Source: Polytrichum commune
Taxonomy: Eukaryota; Streptophyta; Polytrichopsida; Polytrichales; Polytrichaceae
Assembly (NCBI GenBank): GCA_950295325.1
Contig: OX485809.1
Location: forward strand, 6,198,001-6,262,000
Direction of reading: 5' to 3'
DNA length: 64,000 nt
Shown: positions 51,860-63,075 of the stretch, in pieces
How positions within the stretch are numbered: position 1 is the first letter of the stretch
How the letters are laid out: every line of letters starts with the position of its first letter
The notes under the pieces: generated by a model
What the model was told of the DNA's origin: nothing
Database searches by the model: none
What the model saw: only the letters and a program-made list of their open reading frames with translations
Position numbers and translations under genes: made by a program

Positions 51860-52668
51860 CGTTATCAGTCACGATTGCTTGAGAGCTCCTAGTTCAAATT
51901 TTTTTTTCCTCTCTTTCCCGCTCACGACTAAGCTTCAGCCCTATATAAACCTTAACTCACTATCTCGCTCTCTCTCTTCTCGTTTCGCTTCACCACGCGG
52001 AAGCGCTGCCCACATTAGTTCATACAAATTACACTCTAGATATGAACACAACTAGTACTAGATCAGAGAGCATTTGATAAGCTTTTAGAGCTGGTCACCG
52101 CAAGTTACATTCTTAGACTTGTTGCTAACAAGAGACCTTAGACTTGCTGCAGGAAGATTACCCTTAGTTTTCCACTACAGACAGACTACCTCTTCTAATA
52201 CAGACAGTATACTCGGACTGTTGCTGCCGCGGAAAACTCACAATCGCCACAGACCCAACTTTCTGATTGCTGCTCATCTTACAACATTTCATTGCTGCCT
52301 CTGCTACATCCTACTGCTGTCGGGAGCATCAGTCAGATCCAGCAAACATCCGATCACAATAGTTGACAATACAAGAAAATTTCTGCTGCTACCAAATACA
52401 GTCTACTGCTGCTGCTGCCGAACGTGGTTCACTACTGCTGCAGCTAGTTGTCCGATAAGCCTACTTACTCCATCTTTCTCATTCATTTACCAAAAGATTT
52501 CGATCTGTAATGACACATGATTAGAATAAATCCTCGGTTTATTGAAACAGAAGTATATTTGTATACTTCAAACCAACTACATTTGTTGAGACAGATCATG
52601 GTAGGCTAAAACTAAAAAGTATCATCACTCTAGTACATTGTTGCCATCTGATTCCTAGATGACCTGAA

Positions 52669-53815
52669 ATGGCATCATCCTCGAATCCGAGAGTGACATT
52701 AGCTACCGTAAGCCGACCACCAGCAAATATCGGTGTAAACATGAAAACCAAATTTACTCCCCTTGCTGTCGATGGGTCAAACTATCTAGAATGGGAAAAT
52801 GATGCTAGGGTAACTCTAGGAGCCGAAGAGACAACTATCTATCTTGATAAAACTACAGCTGAGGGTCAACCAGATTCTCTCAAATGTCAAGTATTGATTC
52901 TTCTCCGAAGGCACATACACCCATCCCTGAGACAACAATACATTAAAGTGGATCACCCCGCTGACTTGTGGACTCAGCTACGTGACAGGTTCCATCATGA
53001 ACAAACCATCTTTCTACCCGAGGCTAGAAATGACTGGATTAATCTCAGGGCCCTTGACTTTCCCGACCTACTCTCATTCAACGAGGAACTCCACCGAATC
53101 TCATCTCACCTTAGCCTCTGCGGCGAGCCAGTAACCGAGGCTCAACTGATTGATAAGACTCTCTCCACCTTTCCACCTGCTTCTGCAATTCTTGCCCAGC
53201 AATACCGAAACATGAAATTTGAGAAACATAGCTACACTAATGTCTCACCTCCTTCTCGCAGAGAAACATCAGGCCATGTTGCTTAAAAATGCAGAATCCA
53301 GGCCCGCACGTGAGATCCACGCCATGATAGCTGCTGGACCATCAAAAGGAGTGCCGGCCGTACACCTCTCGGAGGCACCGCGCCGATCACCAAGGGGTTT
53401 CCAACGCCGACCTCCACCTAGGTTATTCAAATTCAAGCCTAGGGACCAAAAACCGAGGTATGTTCCACCAAAACATAAAGCCTCAACGCAATCCACATCC
53501 TCATGTCATAAATGTGGCCGCCCAGGCCATTATGCTAGGGATTGCCGAGCATCGGCTTACGTAATTGAGATGTATAAGGAGCTACAGAAATTACGTAGCC
53601 AAAATAGAGAATCTCATGAAGTCCAAATTCCATCCATCCCTGATATGGATATAGAGAATTACATGACTGTCACAACTCCAATGACTCAAGGTATGGAGGC
53701 TGCCCTCTTGGACAACGCCTCTACACATACCATATTGAGGAGTTTAACGTTTTTCTCATTCCCGGCTAGTAATATAGGTTGGCGGATTAGCCACGTTACA
53801 ACAATAGCGGGATAG
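52669..53815 (+). pseudogene. copia gag with zinc knuckle and protease start, frameshifted
   Basis: The first piece, 52669-53286, matches the plant copia gag fold (UBN2-type), with the 'DGSNYLEWENDARVTL' start and a 'LWTQLRDRFHHEQTIFLPEARNDW' region. Near 53225-53240 the frame shifts, and the second piece, 53219-53815, continues with 'HLLLAEKH', 'NAESRPAREIH', the zinc knuckle CHKCGRPGHYARDC at about 53500, and then the start of protease at 'LLDNASTHTILRS'. The protease motif lacks the usual DSG/DTG glycine. The frame ends in TAG at 53813-53815. In a working element gag makes the particle in which reverse transcription occurs. Confidence 0.9.
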
Positions 53816-56800
53816 AAAAACATAACCTTCAAAGAAGGTACAACAACTGTTTTGTTGCCCGGAGACCACCCGATAACATGCCGGGACGCTATGTATGCTC
53901 CCAATGCCCCCGGAGCCTGATCAGCTACCGGGACTTAAGGGCAAATGGTATCCACGTCTCTACCACAATAGAGAACGATGAAGAGGCGCTGGCACTCAGG
54001 CAGGGACAGAGAACCCTCGCCACCGCAATAGCGGGAGTCGACGGCCTATATGAGATCGCTATCAAAGCGATTAACCCCGCCCCTAGGGTTGAGGAAGAAG
54101 TTAGCCTGGTTGCACGGGAGAGAGATCCCGGTGCGAGAACCCGCAACTTAGCCCGGAAAACTGGCCTATATCTCACGGCGGCTGCCCTCTCAGATATATG
54201 GCATAAAAGGCTTGGGCACCCTGGCACTACTATATTTCGGAGGATAATCCCCCTCTTGGCCGGCCATAATCTCACATCCGCGGATGCTGCCAAGATAGCA
54301 CCATGTGAGGCGTGCATCCAAGGCAAGATGATCAAGCGGCCATCCCAGTGGCAACTCCCCACCGAATTGCCGCCACCACTCCACCGACTTCAAGGTGATA
54401 TCTGTGGACCCATCAATCCACCTTCAAGTTCATTTCGGTATTTCCTAGTGCTCATAGATGCATCCGGGAGCCACCTAGAGGTAGCCCTCCTAACCACTAG
54501 GAACCTTGTATTTTCTAGAATTCTTGCAATTCTGATACGTTATAAAAATCATTTTCCCGAATACCCTGTTAAATTCCTTCGGATGGACAATGCATTAGAA
54601 TTCCGATCACATGCATTTGAGGATTATTGTACCGCAACAAGAATCACCCTTACCTATTCCGTACCTTATGAACACTCGCAAAATGGTCTTGCGGAAGCTT
54701 TCATCAAGAAAGTCCAACTAGTAACTAGGCCCCTGCTTATTCATGCCAAGTTACCGGATTCATTTTGGGGCCATGCGGTTCTTCATGCCGCAGCCCTCCT
54801 AAGGTTGAGACCAACCTTAGTCAACCAACAAACACCCCTTGAACTCATTGTCGGCCGGCCACCCAATATTACCCATTTACGAGTATTTGGTTGCCAAGTT
54901 TGGGTACCTGTACCTGAACCACAACGAAGAACCATTGGTACCCATCGCTCCGAGGCAATCTACCTCAGATACGACTCACCTAGCATCATCAGATACATGG
55001 ACCCCAAGAACGGGGCCATCCTCAAAGCCAAGCTAGTAAACTGTAAGTTTATGGAACATACATTCTCAACTCCACCGGTTGACCGCACGGTCAAGCAGGT
55101 TCCCTTAAATTTTCAGGCCCCGGAAACATTAACCCATAATCCGGACCCTCGGACCTCCCTAGCCGATACCGAAGTCACCAAACTTCTGAACTTGAAGGAC
55201 CTTGCAGAACAGATTCCCGATGGTTTCTACTCCGGACCTAGAGTGCTTAGAAACCCACTACCTAGAACAGGTAACACCATACCCAACAAACGGTTGGCAC
55301 CTCTCAATTCCAAGTCCATTAAGGTACAAAGGACCACGTTCAGCACCGAGGTTGCACCGGACCCACTCACATTGGCCGAGGCCAAGGCCTCACCGGAATG
55401 GCCCGATTGGAACAAAGCTCTAGAATCCGAATACGCATCCCTTAGGAAGCACTAAGTATTCGGCGAGGTATCAACTAACCTCACTAAACCTCCAGTTGGC
55501 CACAAACTCATTTTCTCTAGAAAATTTGACGCCAACGGTGATCTACTTCGGTTCAAAGTCCGCCTTGTTGCTCAAGGCTTCTCTCAACGACCAGGAGAGG
55601 ACTTCGACCAAACATACGCACCGGTACTTGATATCACAACATTCAGGTACCTGTTGGCATTTGCAGTTCATTTCAGACTTGAGATCTATTTGATGGATGT
55701 TGTTACAGCATATCTATATGGAAACCTGGACATGTTGTTGCATATCTCACCCCCTCCAGATTTCCTCCCGAAACTGCCAACTCCCGCACCCGGGAGATTC
55801 TTAGGCCTTCGCATATACAAGGTATTGTACGGCTTAAAGCAAGCCGGCAGAATGTGGTACCACCTACTCCGAGATTTTTTGGTTTCACATGGGTTCTTGC
55901 ATGACCAGACCCTACCATGTATATTCACATTAACTCAGAATTCACAATATGTAATTGTGGCTGTATACGTGGATGATCTCAACTTGATTGGATCACCCGC
56001 ATTGTGTAAGCACACGGAAACCTTACTCACGGCTCAATTTGACATGAAATTGCTCGGAAAGACCACATTCTGCCTTGGATTACAGGTTCACCACTTCCCA
56101 AATGGCATTCTCTTGCACCAGCAAGCTTACACGCGCAAGGTACTCAAATTCTTCAACATGGACCAAGCCCACGCATTGGCCGCCCCAATGATCGGGAGGA
56201 GCCGCAACGAAGACGATCCGTACCAATCTTGCTCGGAGGAGGAGGTCGTGGATAGATCCAAATACCTCACAGCGGTTGGAGCTTTCACATACCTAACCAC
56301 ACACACGCGACTGGACATCGCCTTCGCCACAAACATACTCGCGAGGCACAGTCAAAAGCCGACGGCCCGCCATTGGAATGGCGTCAAGCATCTACTCCGA
56401 TACTTGAGAGGAACGGAGGACCTCGGATTATACTATAGAAATGACACAAATGGCGAGATCACAGGATATGCTGACTCCGGATTCAAAACAGATGAGGTAA
56501 CAGGCAAGTCTCAGACCGGTTACATATTCATCAAGAACGGAGCGCCAATATCATGGAAATCGGCCAAGTAAACTGTGACTGCCACATCCACGAATCATGC
56601 CGAACTCTTAGCATTTCACGAAGCATCAAGAGAGGCGGTGTGGCTAAGGACAATGCAAGAGATCTTAGCAAAACAATGCAAGATGAACCAGAAGTTCAAA
56701 CCAACGGTCATATTCGAGGATAACGCAGCATGTGTCGCACAAATGAACACGGGGTTCATTAAGGCTGATCGGGTGAAGCACATCAGCCCACATATATTCG

Positions 56801-56964
56801 GATTTGCTCAAGACCTTATAGAAACAGGCCATATTGAGATAAAGAAGATAAAATCCAAAAACAACATAGCCGATATGCTTACAAAGGCCTTACCGGTTTA
56901 CAAGCATAAGAAGCTAGTGTTAGAGGCAGGAATGAAAACCTTACACGAACTCACTTCGAACTAG
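53816..56964 (+). pseudogene. copia pol: integrase, reverse transcriptase, RNase H, broken
   Basis: After the TAG the protease frame runs to about 53917 and shifts into the frame of 53878-55455. That ORF carries the integrase zinc region (WHKRLGHPG...CEACIQGK) and core, with the catalytic Asp, Asp, Glu in GDICGP, RMDNALEF and NGLAEAFIK. A TAA at 55453-55455 interrupts just before the reverse transcriptase, which continues in the same frame ('FKVRLVAQGFSQRPGEDFDQTYAPV', YVDD at about 55966-55977). A second TAA at 56569-56571 breaks RNase H ('GYADSGF', then 'TATSTNHAELLAF'). The end at 56964 is intact. All the domains are recognisable, so decay is recent or shared by its whole family. Confidence 0.92.
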
Positions 56965-57055
56965 ATTACACTCTTTTCTTTATTGCTGGTTTTCCCCTTT
57001 GGGTTTTACAGTAGTAAAGTTTTTAATGAGGTAATCGCTATAGTTCGAGGATGAG

Positions 57056-57303
57056 TGTTAAGGCAGCCTATAGCTAGCCTGACGACCTATAGCCGAATCT
57101 AGATGACGGTAGCCGCCTTCCGGAAGGTGACTACATTATCCCCACGGTAGTGGGTCCGAGTTAGTTAAACATAGTATTGTGGGCTACTAAGTGGCGGCTA
57201 AGCCCCATTAATGTACTTAGTCTTAAAGCATATATATATGACTACATGACTCTTGTTAGTCACTTGCACTATCACACTTACCGGCTATTGCCTAGTCTTA
57301 ACA
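57056..57303 (+). repeat. 3' LTR of the copia element
   Basis: 248 bp, near identical to 51612-51859, preceded by a purine-rich tract. Followed directly by the AATCG target copy. Confidence 0.95.
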
Positions 57304-57308
57304 AATCG

Positions 57309-58049
57309 CTCCTATTCTTGAAATTAATACCACCAGGCAATATTGTGCGGTAAAATTATCCATGACTTCGTAAAGAGGCCGTGGCCTCAATCACTCAACA
57401 TCCCCGTCTTATTCTTTATACCGAACAGAATCTGTTGTTTAGGATTTAGGGTTTAGGGTTTATTGGTTTAATATATGGACCACAACAGGACGAGACTTGT
57501 ATGTGAGCGGTGAGCGGAGAGCGGAGAGTGGCGATTTGGAGAGCGGAGAGCAGAAATGGTGTAAAAATAGGAAAGATTCTATATTAAATTTAGAATTTCC
57601 TTAAAATAGTACAAGAATATACTTAGAATATTCCATGTTATGCCAGAAATAGAAACAATTTGGGACCTATTTCCGTGGAATGTGTAGGCACTAAATAAAA
57701 TAAATGCCTTGAATTTGAAATGGTCTGATTTAGTTTGGGAACCGTGAAGTGCAAAAATGATAGTAAAATTGTGATATAATAAATAAGTAGATGATGAAAA
57801 CCAAGGATGATCCCAAGATGTATAGAGACACATGATACAGTTGAGTATTGTAATCCAACATTTTGAGTTGAATAAAAATAATCCATGCGATTGTATTTAT
57901 TATATTATTGAGCTGACAATCTTAAATTATTCAATGAAAATCTTATATCACTTAGTCTATGTCGTACTCGATTAGAAACATGGATGAATAGGCACTACTT
58001 CATCGATCTATCATGTTGATGGGAGAAAGGGACACTCCTAGAGTAAATC
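57309..58049. other. Intergenic, with a telomere-type repeat
   Basis: Two and a half TTTAGGG units at 57445-57462. A purine-rich 'gagcggagagcgg' run lies at about 57505-57550. No gene. Confidence 0.5.
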
Positions 58050-61000
58050 CTAGGTCCGATCTAAAGGGTGAGTTAAAATTCCACTCTCGAGAATTACTTT
58101 GACCTCGTTGAAGCTGAAGGTTGGCGCGTGGATGAAAAGGTCTACATCAGGATTGCGATGGCAGACCTTTAAAAGAATATAGTAAACATGCTTGCAATAC
58201 GAGAATTGACTCCGCCCTCGAAAGTTGGTCATTGTCTTCTTGAACGCAGGGCATGTGCAACCCGGGAGGGAACTGATGGTGATATGGTATTGTGTCACAT
58301 CGGGTGGCATCATCGAGTCTAGCGCAATGATGCAGCCATGGCCAGGGTGAGGAATCATCGTGACCGAGCGGAGTTGAGCTTTGAGGGAGTCCGAAGAGCC
58401 CATGGATAGCCGCTGCTGAGGGTTTGGACGGGTTGCGGTGCGCTTAACGAGCTTCCCTTCTCTCTTCCCAGGATACCTGTCCGCATCTGCTGGCACCGGC
58501 ACGGAGTCTAGATTTGCCGGAGACGGTGCAGTGGAAAAGCGCCTTCTGGGTGAGACTGGCACTTTCTGCGGCAGTTGGAATCCGGCCGCCTCGAGGGCTA
58601 GGATCTCACATTGCTTGAGGTTAGTGCCAAGTTTCACTGGCCAAACATCCGGAATGCTTGGTCTCTCCTGTTCCGCAGAGTATTGAATGACCCATTTGCG
58701 CCTGCTACCCTTAACGCACCTATGGATATCATCTGAGCAGAAGAAAAACTCTGTGGTCTCTTTCACATTCCTCCTAGTGCTGTGCCATAGACCGGTGTAC
58801 GTAGGGGCAGGGGTTGATTTTGCACCCCTTACGATTCTCTCAGTACACTTCTTTTTGGTGACAGCTCTCTGTGCCCAACAACATTTGGCAGAAGTCTTTG
58901 GCAACCGAGCGATGTGCCACTCCTTCACGTTCACCCTAGTCTCCTCGACGGCAGTGACGTGGCTGATCCGTCCCTCGGGGATGTGGGACGGGACGACATT
59001 GTCGGCATATGGCGCCATGGGTGCAACTTCCGGGACATTGGAATCATCCTCTTCAATAATTATGGGCATGTTAGTGGAACGAGTCCGGACAACCCTACCA
59101 GAGCCACGGGGATGTGAGAAGTTGACCTTATCAGGTCTGTGCGACTCCTCTTCTGCTCCAAGAGGTAGATCTGCTTTCCGTTTCGTGGACCCGAATACCT
59201 CTTCCCCAGCCATGCAAGGCACCCGGGTACAGAACTCTTCTGCTCCAGGCATGTCCATCATGGGGTCTTCGAGGACTAAAGGATTACCCGTTTGCTTCGC
59301 CCTGCGCTCTGCCAACCTTAGCTTGAGCTCTTTCTTTGTAGGGCCTGTACCGCCGACATCACCTTTCAGGAACTGGTAGTAATTGACAACCTGTAGGAAG
59401 CCTCGAACGAAGTCGTCCACGGTAGCAACATAGAGGTCGCCGCCGCTATTTCCAGACGCTTGAAGCCACTTGTTGTGTATTGATTCGGCGAGATTACATG
59501 AAGGCATTTCTGCTAGTTCTCCTTCTGTAAATTTCTGCGTGCACATAGTGGAAGCAATTATAAATTGGAGAAGAGTTGTGAAAATTACAGTGAAAGAAAA
59601 AAAAAACAACAAGTTTTGGGACAACATACCCCGGTCATGAAGCCTCCCCATTGGCGATAACGGAAATGCCAGAATGCAAGCCAGAGCTCCAGTTTGTCAA
59701 GTGCCTTCTCTGTCACTGCCCCGGCGGATACCCACCATGCACGTAGCCCGTGGTACAGGTTTTCCGCTTCGTCCATGGTCCTCGCGGTCCTATATTGGTG
59801 GCACATCTTCTTGTGCTGCTCCCAGAGTTCTTCGGGAATGTATTTCTCGGTATACTTAACCATAGATTGGGTCCAGTGAAACTGACAGGTTCTCTCCCGG
59901 TCATCCATGCGGTCCTCCTTCTTCCCGTTGCCATATATGACCCGAACTGCATTCCAATTGGCCTGGGCGCTGTCGGCCATGAAACCCTTGAAGTTGGTAT
60001 CGACAACACCATTCCTCTCCATCACAGCATTGAGATTCTTCCAAAAAACGATCTGGGCATCACAGTCCTCCGATTGCATGTCACAACTTGCAATGGTCAT
60101 GACACGACAATACGTGGAGTCATACACGTGGCATGCCATTGTGGTCCATTGTCTAACCCGTTTCACATGGTCGAACATCATCCAAGCATTCTCCAGATCT
60201 TCGCCGGGCTGCATACGCTTCACCAAGTCTACCCCACTACCAGGCCCGACTTCCGACATCTTGAAGACAAAAACCTTGTCAAGATCAGCCCCTTGACCAG
60301 GGAATTTGTTCTCCTGAACAAAGGCCCATAAACTGATTCCACGGAGTTTGGTGATAGAGTCCATGACACCATACCTTCTGAGGTATCGGAAGCTCATGAC
60401 CTTGTTGCGGATGTTCGGGGAAGCCATGTCCTTGCACCGGTCGAATACAGGAACAAGTTCCTCCAGAGTGAGTTTCTTTGGTGGCGCGTCATCGGATTGA
60501 AGAAGATAGTTGCCAATTAGAACTTTGCTAGCCTCCAACACAAGTGCACTCTTGGTAGCCTGAGGAGTCTTCTCGATCTGTTCTTCAATTAGGCCACTGA
60601 TCTCAGCCTTAGTGTCTCTGTAGTCGCCCACCTTGACAGGGTGATCGTGAGTTCCAATGTGGATGCACGCTCTTGTGTGGTTGTTTTTGCCAGCAACATA
60701 ATAAATTTTCGCTCCACATGTAGCAATACATGTTGGGGGTTCTTTACATACCTTGCAAACAAGCGTAGAGTCAGGTGGGGGCGCTTGATCCACTACAAAG
60801 GCTTGGAGGGTACAACCTTCAAACTCTGTCTCGTTGACTTCGAAAATACGAGGTCGGCGGATCAAATATTCGCACTCCTTGTTGTTGCAACGCAGGCAGA
60901 AGAACGGAAGGACAAACCAAAGTCGTTTGTGATGTTGGTGGTGATGGTCTTCGTCCACACATGGCCGTCGTAACGCTTGTCCATTCCCTGCATTGACTTG

Positions 61001-61101
61001 GCCTGTGACCGTGCGGCCGTGTCACCAACGGGTGGCAACTCAAATATGACGACACCATCGAACACAACAGGAAGGTACTCTACTCTCTCGTGTCTAATCA
61101 C
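58050..61101 (-). pseudogene. MULE (Mutator-like) transposase with SWIM zinc finger, one intron and one apparent frameshift
   Basis: Minus strand. An N-terminal piece (61101-60862) runs to 'DFGLSFRSSACV', like the FAR1/WRKY-like DNA-binding start of MULE proteins, and continues about 60890 in another frame as 'CNNKECEYLIRR', suggesting a single frameshift. The main ORF (from 60958) holds the transposase core: an Asp in 'ASCDMQSED', the second Asp in 'FMADSAQANWNAVR' (about 59960-59990), a CxxH in 'CQFHWTQ', and a Glu near 'MDEAENLY'. It ends at a GT donor at 59629. An AG acceptor at 59535 joins in phase to 59534-58050, which reads KFTEGELAEMPSCNLAES. The C-terminus carries the SWIM finger, CTC at 58251-58259 and CKH at 58186-58196. 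About 350 residues rich in Arg, Pro, Ser and acidic runs separate core and SWIM, much more than usual. It would cut and paste a Mutator-type element in the nucleus. The terminal repeats were not found. Confidence 0.8.
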
Positions 61102-61118
61102 TGAGTAATCTAATTTTT

Positions 61119-61832
61119 TTAGAATATTTTTTTTCCCGGCCTTCCTGCAAGTTGTTTTAGCAATGGAAATATGCTAACAGTCTCTTGGGACAAAGGATAT
61201 ACTTTAGGAGCATTCCCACTAACTATAACCTGAGGCGGGGGCTTGGTGGGACTGCCCTCTTCATCTGAAGAAAGTGTAATTACAGACTGAACTCTAACGT
61301 TTTCTACAATTGGCGTGTCGAGACCGGGCTCGAGCTTGACCTTCACATCACGTGGCAGAGGAGTTTGAATGGTGCACGTAGAGGAATTACGAGGAGTGAG
61401 GATCTCAGTAGACGCAGCCATCTGAGAATCAGTGAGGCCATACACTCGGTAACTACCTGGAGGAAGACTCCAAAACAAGTTATTGTTCTCATCTCGCTGC
61501 GATACCTGACCAAGGGTGTATGTAAGTTCTGACGTGACAACATCAAAAATATCCTCGTCAACAATAATAGTATCCTCTCTGAAGCCGAACCGAATACTCA
61601 GACGTTGGGACGTCACGTAAGCTAGACCGTCCTCTTGCATCCGAAAGGTAACTGGGACTCTCACACCATCTGCATAGAGGACAGCCAACCCCAAGTCTCC
61701 AATAGCAGGAATATGAACCATGATGAGGGGAATGAGCCCTTGCGGCAAGATGGAAATATGAAAGAGGATTCTAAACATTGTGGGCCATCTATATATTACA
61801 AATGGGCTGCCAACGACAACGACATGATCCAC
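61119..61832 (-). CDS. Uncharacterised ORF upstream of the MULE transposase
   Basis: A 237-residue minus-strand ORF directly upstream of the transposase, 18 bp from the start of its first piece. It begins with a hydrophobic stretch, and its later half is rich in Ser, Pro and Thr with an acidic run 'LSSDEEGSP'. I recognise no domain. Its closeness and orientation suggest that it belongs to the same element, either as a first exon or as a companion gene, but the short gap contains stops in frame and I see no obvious splice pair. The plus-strand ORF at 61635-61850 is its shadow. Confidence 0.45.
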   Translation of the reverse strand: MDHVVVVGSPFVIYRWPTMFRILFHISILPQGLIPLIMVHIPAIGDLGLAVLYADGVRVPVTFRMQEDGLAYVTSQRLSIRFGFREDTIIVDEDIFDVVTSELTYTLGQVSQRDENNNLFWSLPPGSYRVYGLTDSQMAASTEILTPRNSSTCTIQTPLPRDVKVKLEPGLDTPIVENVRVQSVITLSSDEEGSPTKPPPQVIVSGNAPKVYPLSQETVSIFPLLKQLAGRPGKKIF

Positions 61833-62249
61833 ATGATGGATGAACTCTGAACGAAAGCTTCACTAATATTTTCAATATGGAAACAGCCGCCCTTGGGTCT
61901 AAAAGTGATGGGTAACGCTGTCACGATATATATAAGTACAGCGTGCAAGTCATGGTAGACATTCTACTCGACAAGCAATTAAATTTGATTATTTGGCGCC
62001 GACTTAAAGCATGATTCATAACTAGGTCTAGAGATAGACTTGACGTTTCAAGACAGGAATAGAACGAATGACAAAGACCCAATTGGGCATTAAATATAGG
62101 ACTGTCCCTCGTGCGAACACTTGTATAAGATCTCGTGATACTCAGCTCCTTTGTTTTAGAATCATAAGTTATGGACTCTCGAGTGCCGTAAGATGTGTTC
62201 GGTTCAAAGGAGGATTTTGGGAATGTTGGAGTAGACATGCTCTGGAAGG
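61833..62249. other. Intergenic, no gene seen
   Basis: No reliable feature. ORFs on the minus strand at 61921-62540 overlap the basic ORF on the plus strand and show no pattern. Confidence 0.35.
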
Positions 62250-62459
62250 GTGATACCTGACATGCAAAATCATATCAAGAGAAGGAAAAAGAGAGGGAAG
62301 TTGTATTTCAGTAGCACTAAGGCATTGAAGACAAGTAGAATGGGAAGGAAGAAGGCACAACACGAAAGATACGAGACAAATGGAATTAACAAAGTTTCCC
62401 TCCCAAACGTAGAACATCTTGCCAGAAAGGTGTGTAAGGTAAGGGTCAATTTGAATTAA
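62250..62459 (+). CDS. Small basic ORF 1 of a diverged direct repeat
   Basis: A 69-residue ORF with the run KRRKKRGKLYFSSTKALKTS and then RMGRKKAQHERYETN. It resembles the ORF at 63076-63276 (KRRRKALFSSRKQLRASRM, then RQPKQRYDSLNN), both at protein level and in DNA. Conservation of the reading frame between the copies hints at coding origin. The strongly basic, Lys/Arg-rich composition is like a nuclear or nucleic-acid-binding tail. No family recognised. Confidence 0.35.
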   Translation: MIPDMQNHIKRRKKRGKLYFSSTKALKTSRMGRKKAQHERYETNGINKVSLPNVEHLARKVCKVRVNLN

Positions 62460-63075
62460 AATTGAAAATGCAGTGGAGCAGTTACTTAAGTTAGTCATGA
62501 TCATATGCCAATCCAAATTAGATATATTAATAACAAACATGAGGCTGGATGCCGAGTGACGTACTTATAAATACACCAGAGACCACGTGAACCATTTAGT
62601 GGATATAAGGGACACCCTAAAGTAAAGTGTTTCTTTTGGAGTGGAGGATTGAAATGGGCAAGGGAAGAGCATTAACCTTTAAGGAGAAGCTAGAATAAGT
62701 TAGTTTAGTTGGAAGAGTATCGTCAAGGTATGGCTATACAGAATATTTCTTCCAATTAGTTTAGTTTGAATTATGTATTATCATTTGTACTATCATTTTT
62801 ATTTTTATAAAACATGATATTCTTCATTTTTAGATTACTTCTGGATTATTTCTATAAATGTTATTAGACATCCGTGTCCATTCTTTTAATGTTCATTTTT
62901 ATGATTCCTTATATGTTTATAGCAACTTGACTGTAATCAAAACATATCGACATTATGTGAAACAGATTATGGGATGGAATATTAGTGTGGATGTAATACA
63001 GGCGAGACACATACATTGATAGAGTGATGTTCACATAGGAGGGAAGTGTAGAATTTGTGAATCCGGTTCAGTTAC

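Larger units (their letters stand above)
51607..57308 (+). mobile_element. Ty1/copia LTR retrotransposon, complete insertion with 5-bp target duplication
   Basis: Flanked by the perfect direct repeat AATCG (51607-51611 and 57304-57308). Two 248-bp LTRs start TGTTAAGG and end TTAACA. Behind the 5' LTR comes 'cgttatcagtcacga', which resembles the priming site region seen in many plant copia elements (complementary to part of initiator-Met tRNA). A purine-rich stretch 'cgaggatgag' directly precedes the 3' LTR. The order gag, protease, integrase, reverse transcriptase and RNase H is that of Ty1/copia. The coding region is broken, so the element is not autonomous. The plus-strand ORF at 52119-52520 lies in its leader and is not conserved retroelement sequence that I recognise. 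Confidence 0.95.

Noticed and set aside
53813-56571. An alternative genetic code with TAA and TAG read as Gln, as in some ulvophyte algae
   Set aside because: The kinase gene ends with TAA exactly where its family ends and has no internal TAA or TAG in its exons. The copia element also has frameshifts, so simple decay is the better explanation.
58687-59379. A 230-residue plus-strand ORF
   Set aside because: It is the complement of the MULE C-terminal exon and has no features of its own.
59750-60331. A 193-residue plus-strand ORF
   Set aside because: It is antisense to the transposase core, which carries the recognisable motifs.
58030-62620. Terminal direct repeats around the MULE region ('gggacactcctagagtaaa' near 58030 and 'gggacaccctaaagtaaa' near 62610)
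   Set aside because: The match is short, imperfect and in direct rather than inverted orientation, so it does not define the ends of a Mutator-type element.
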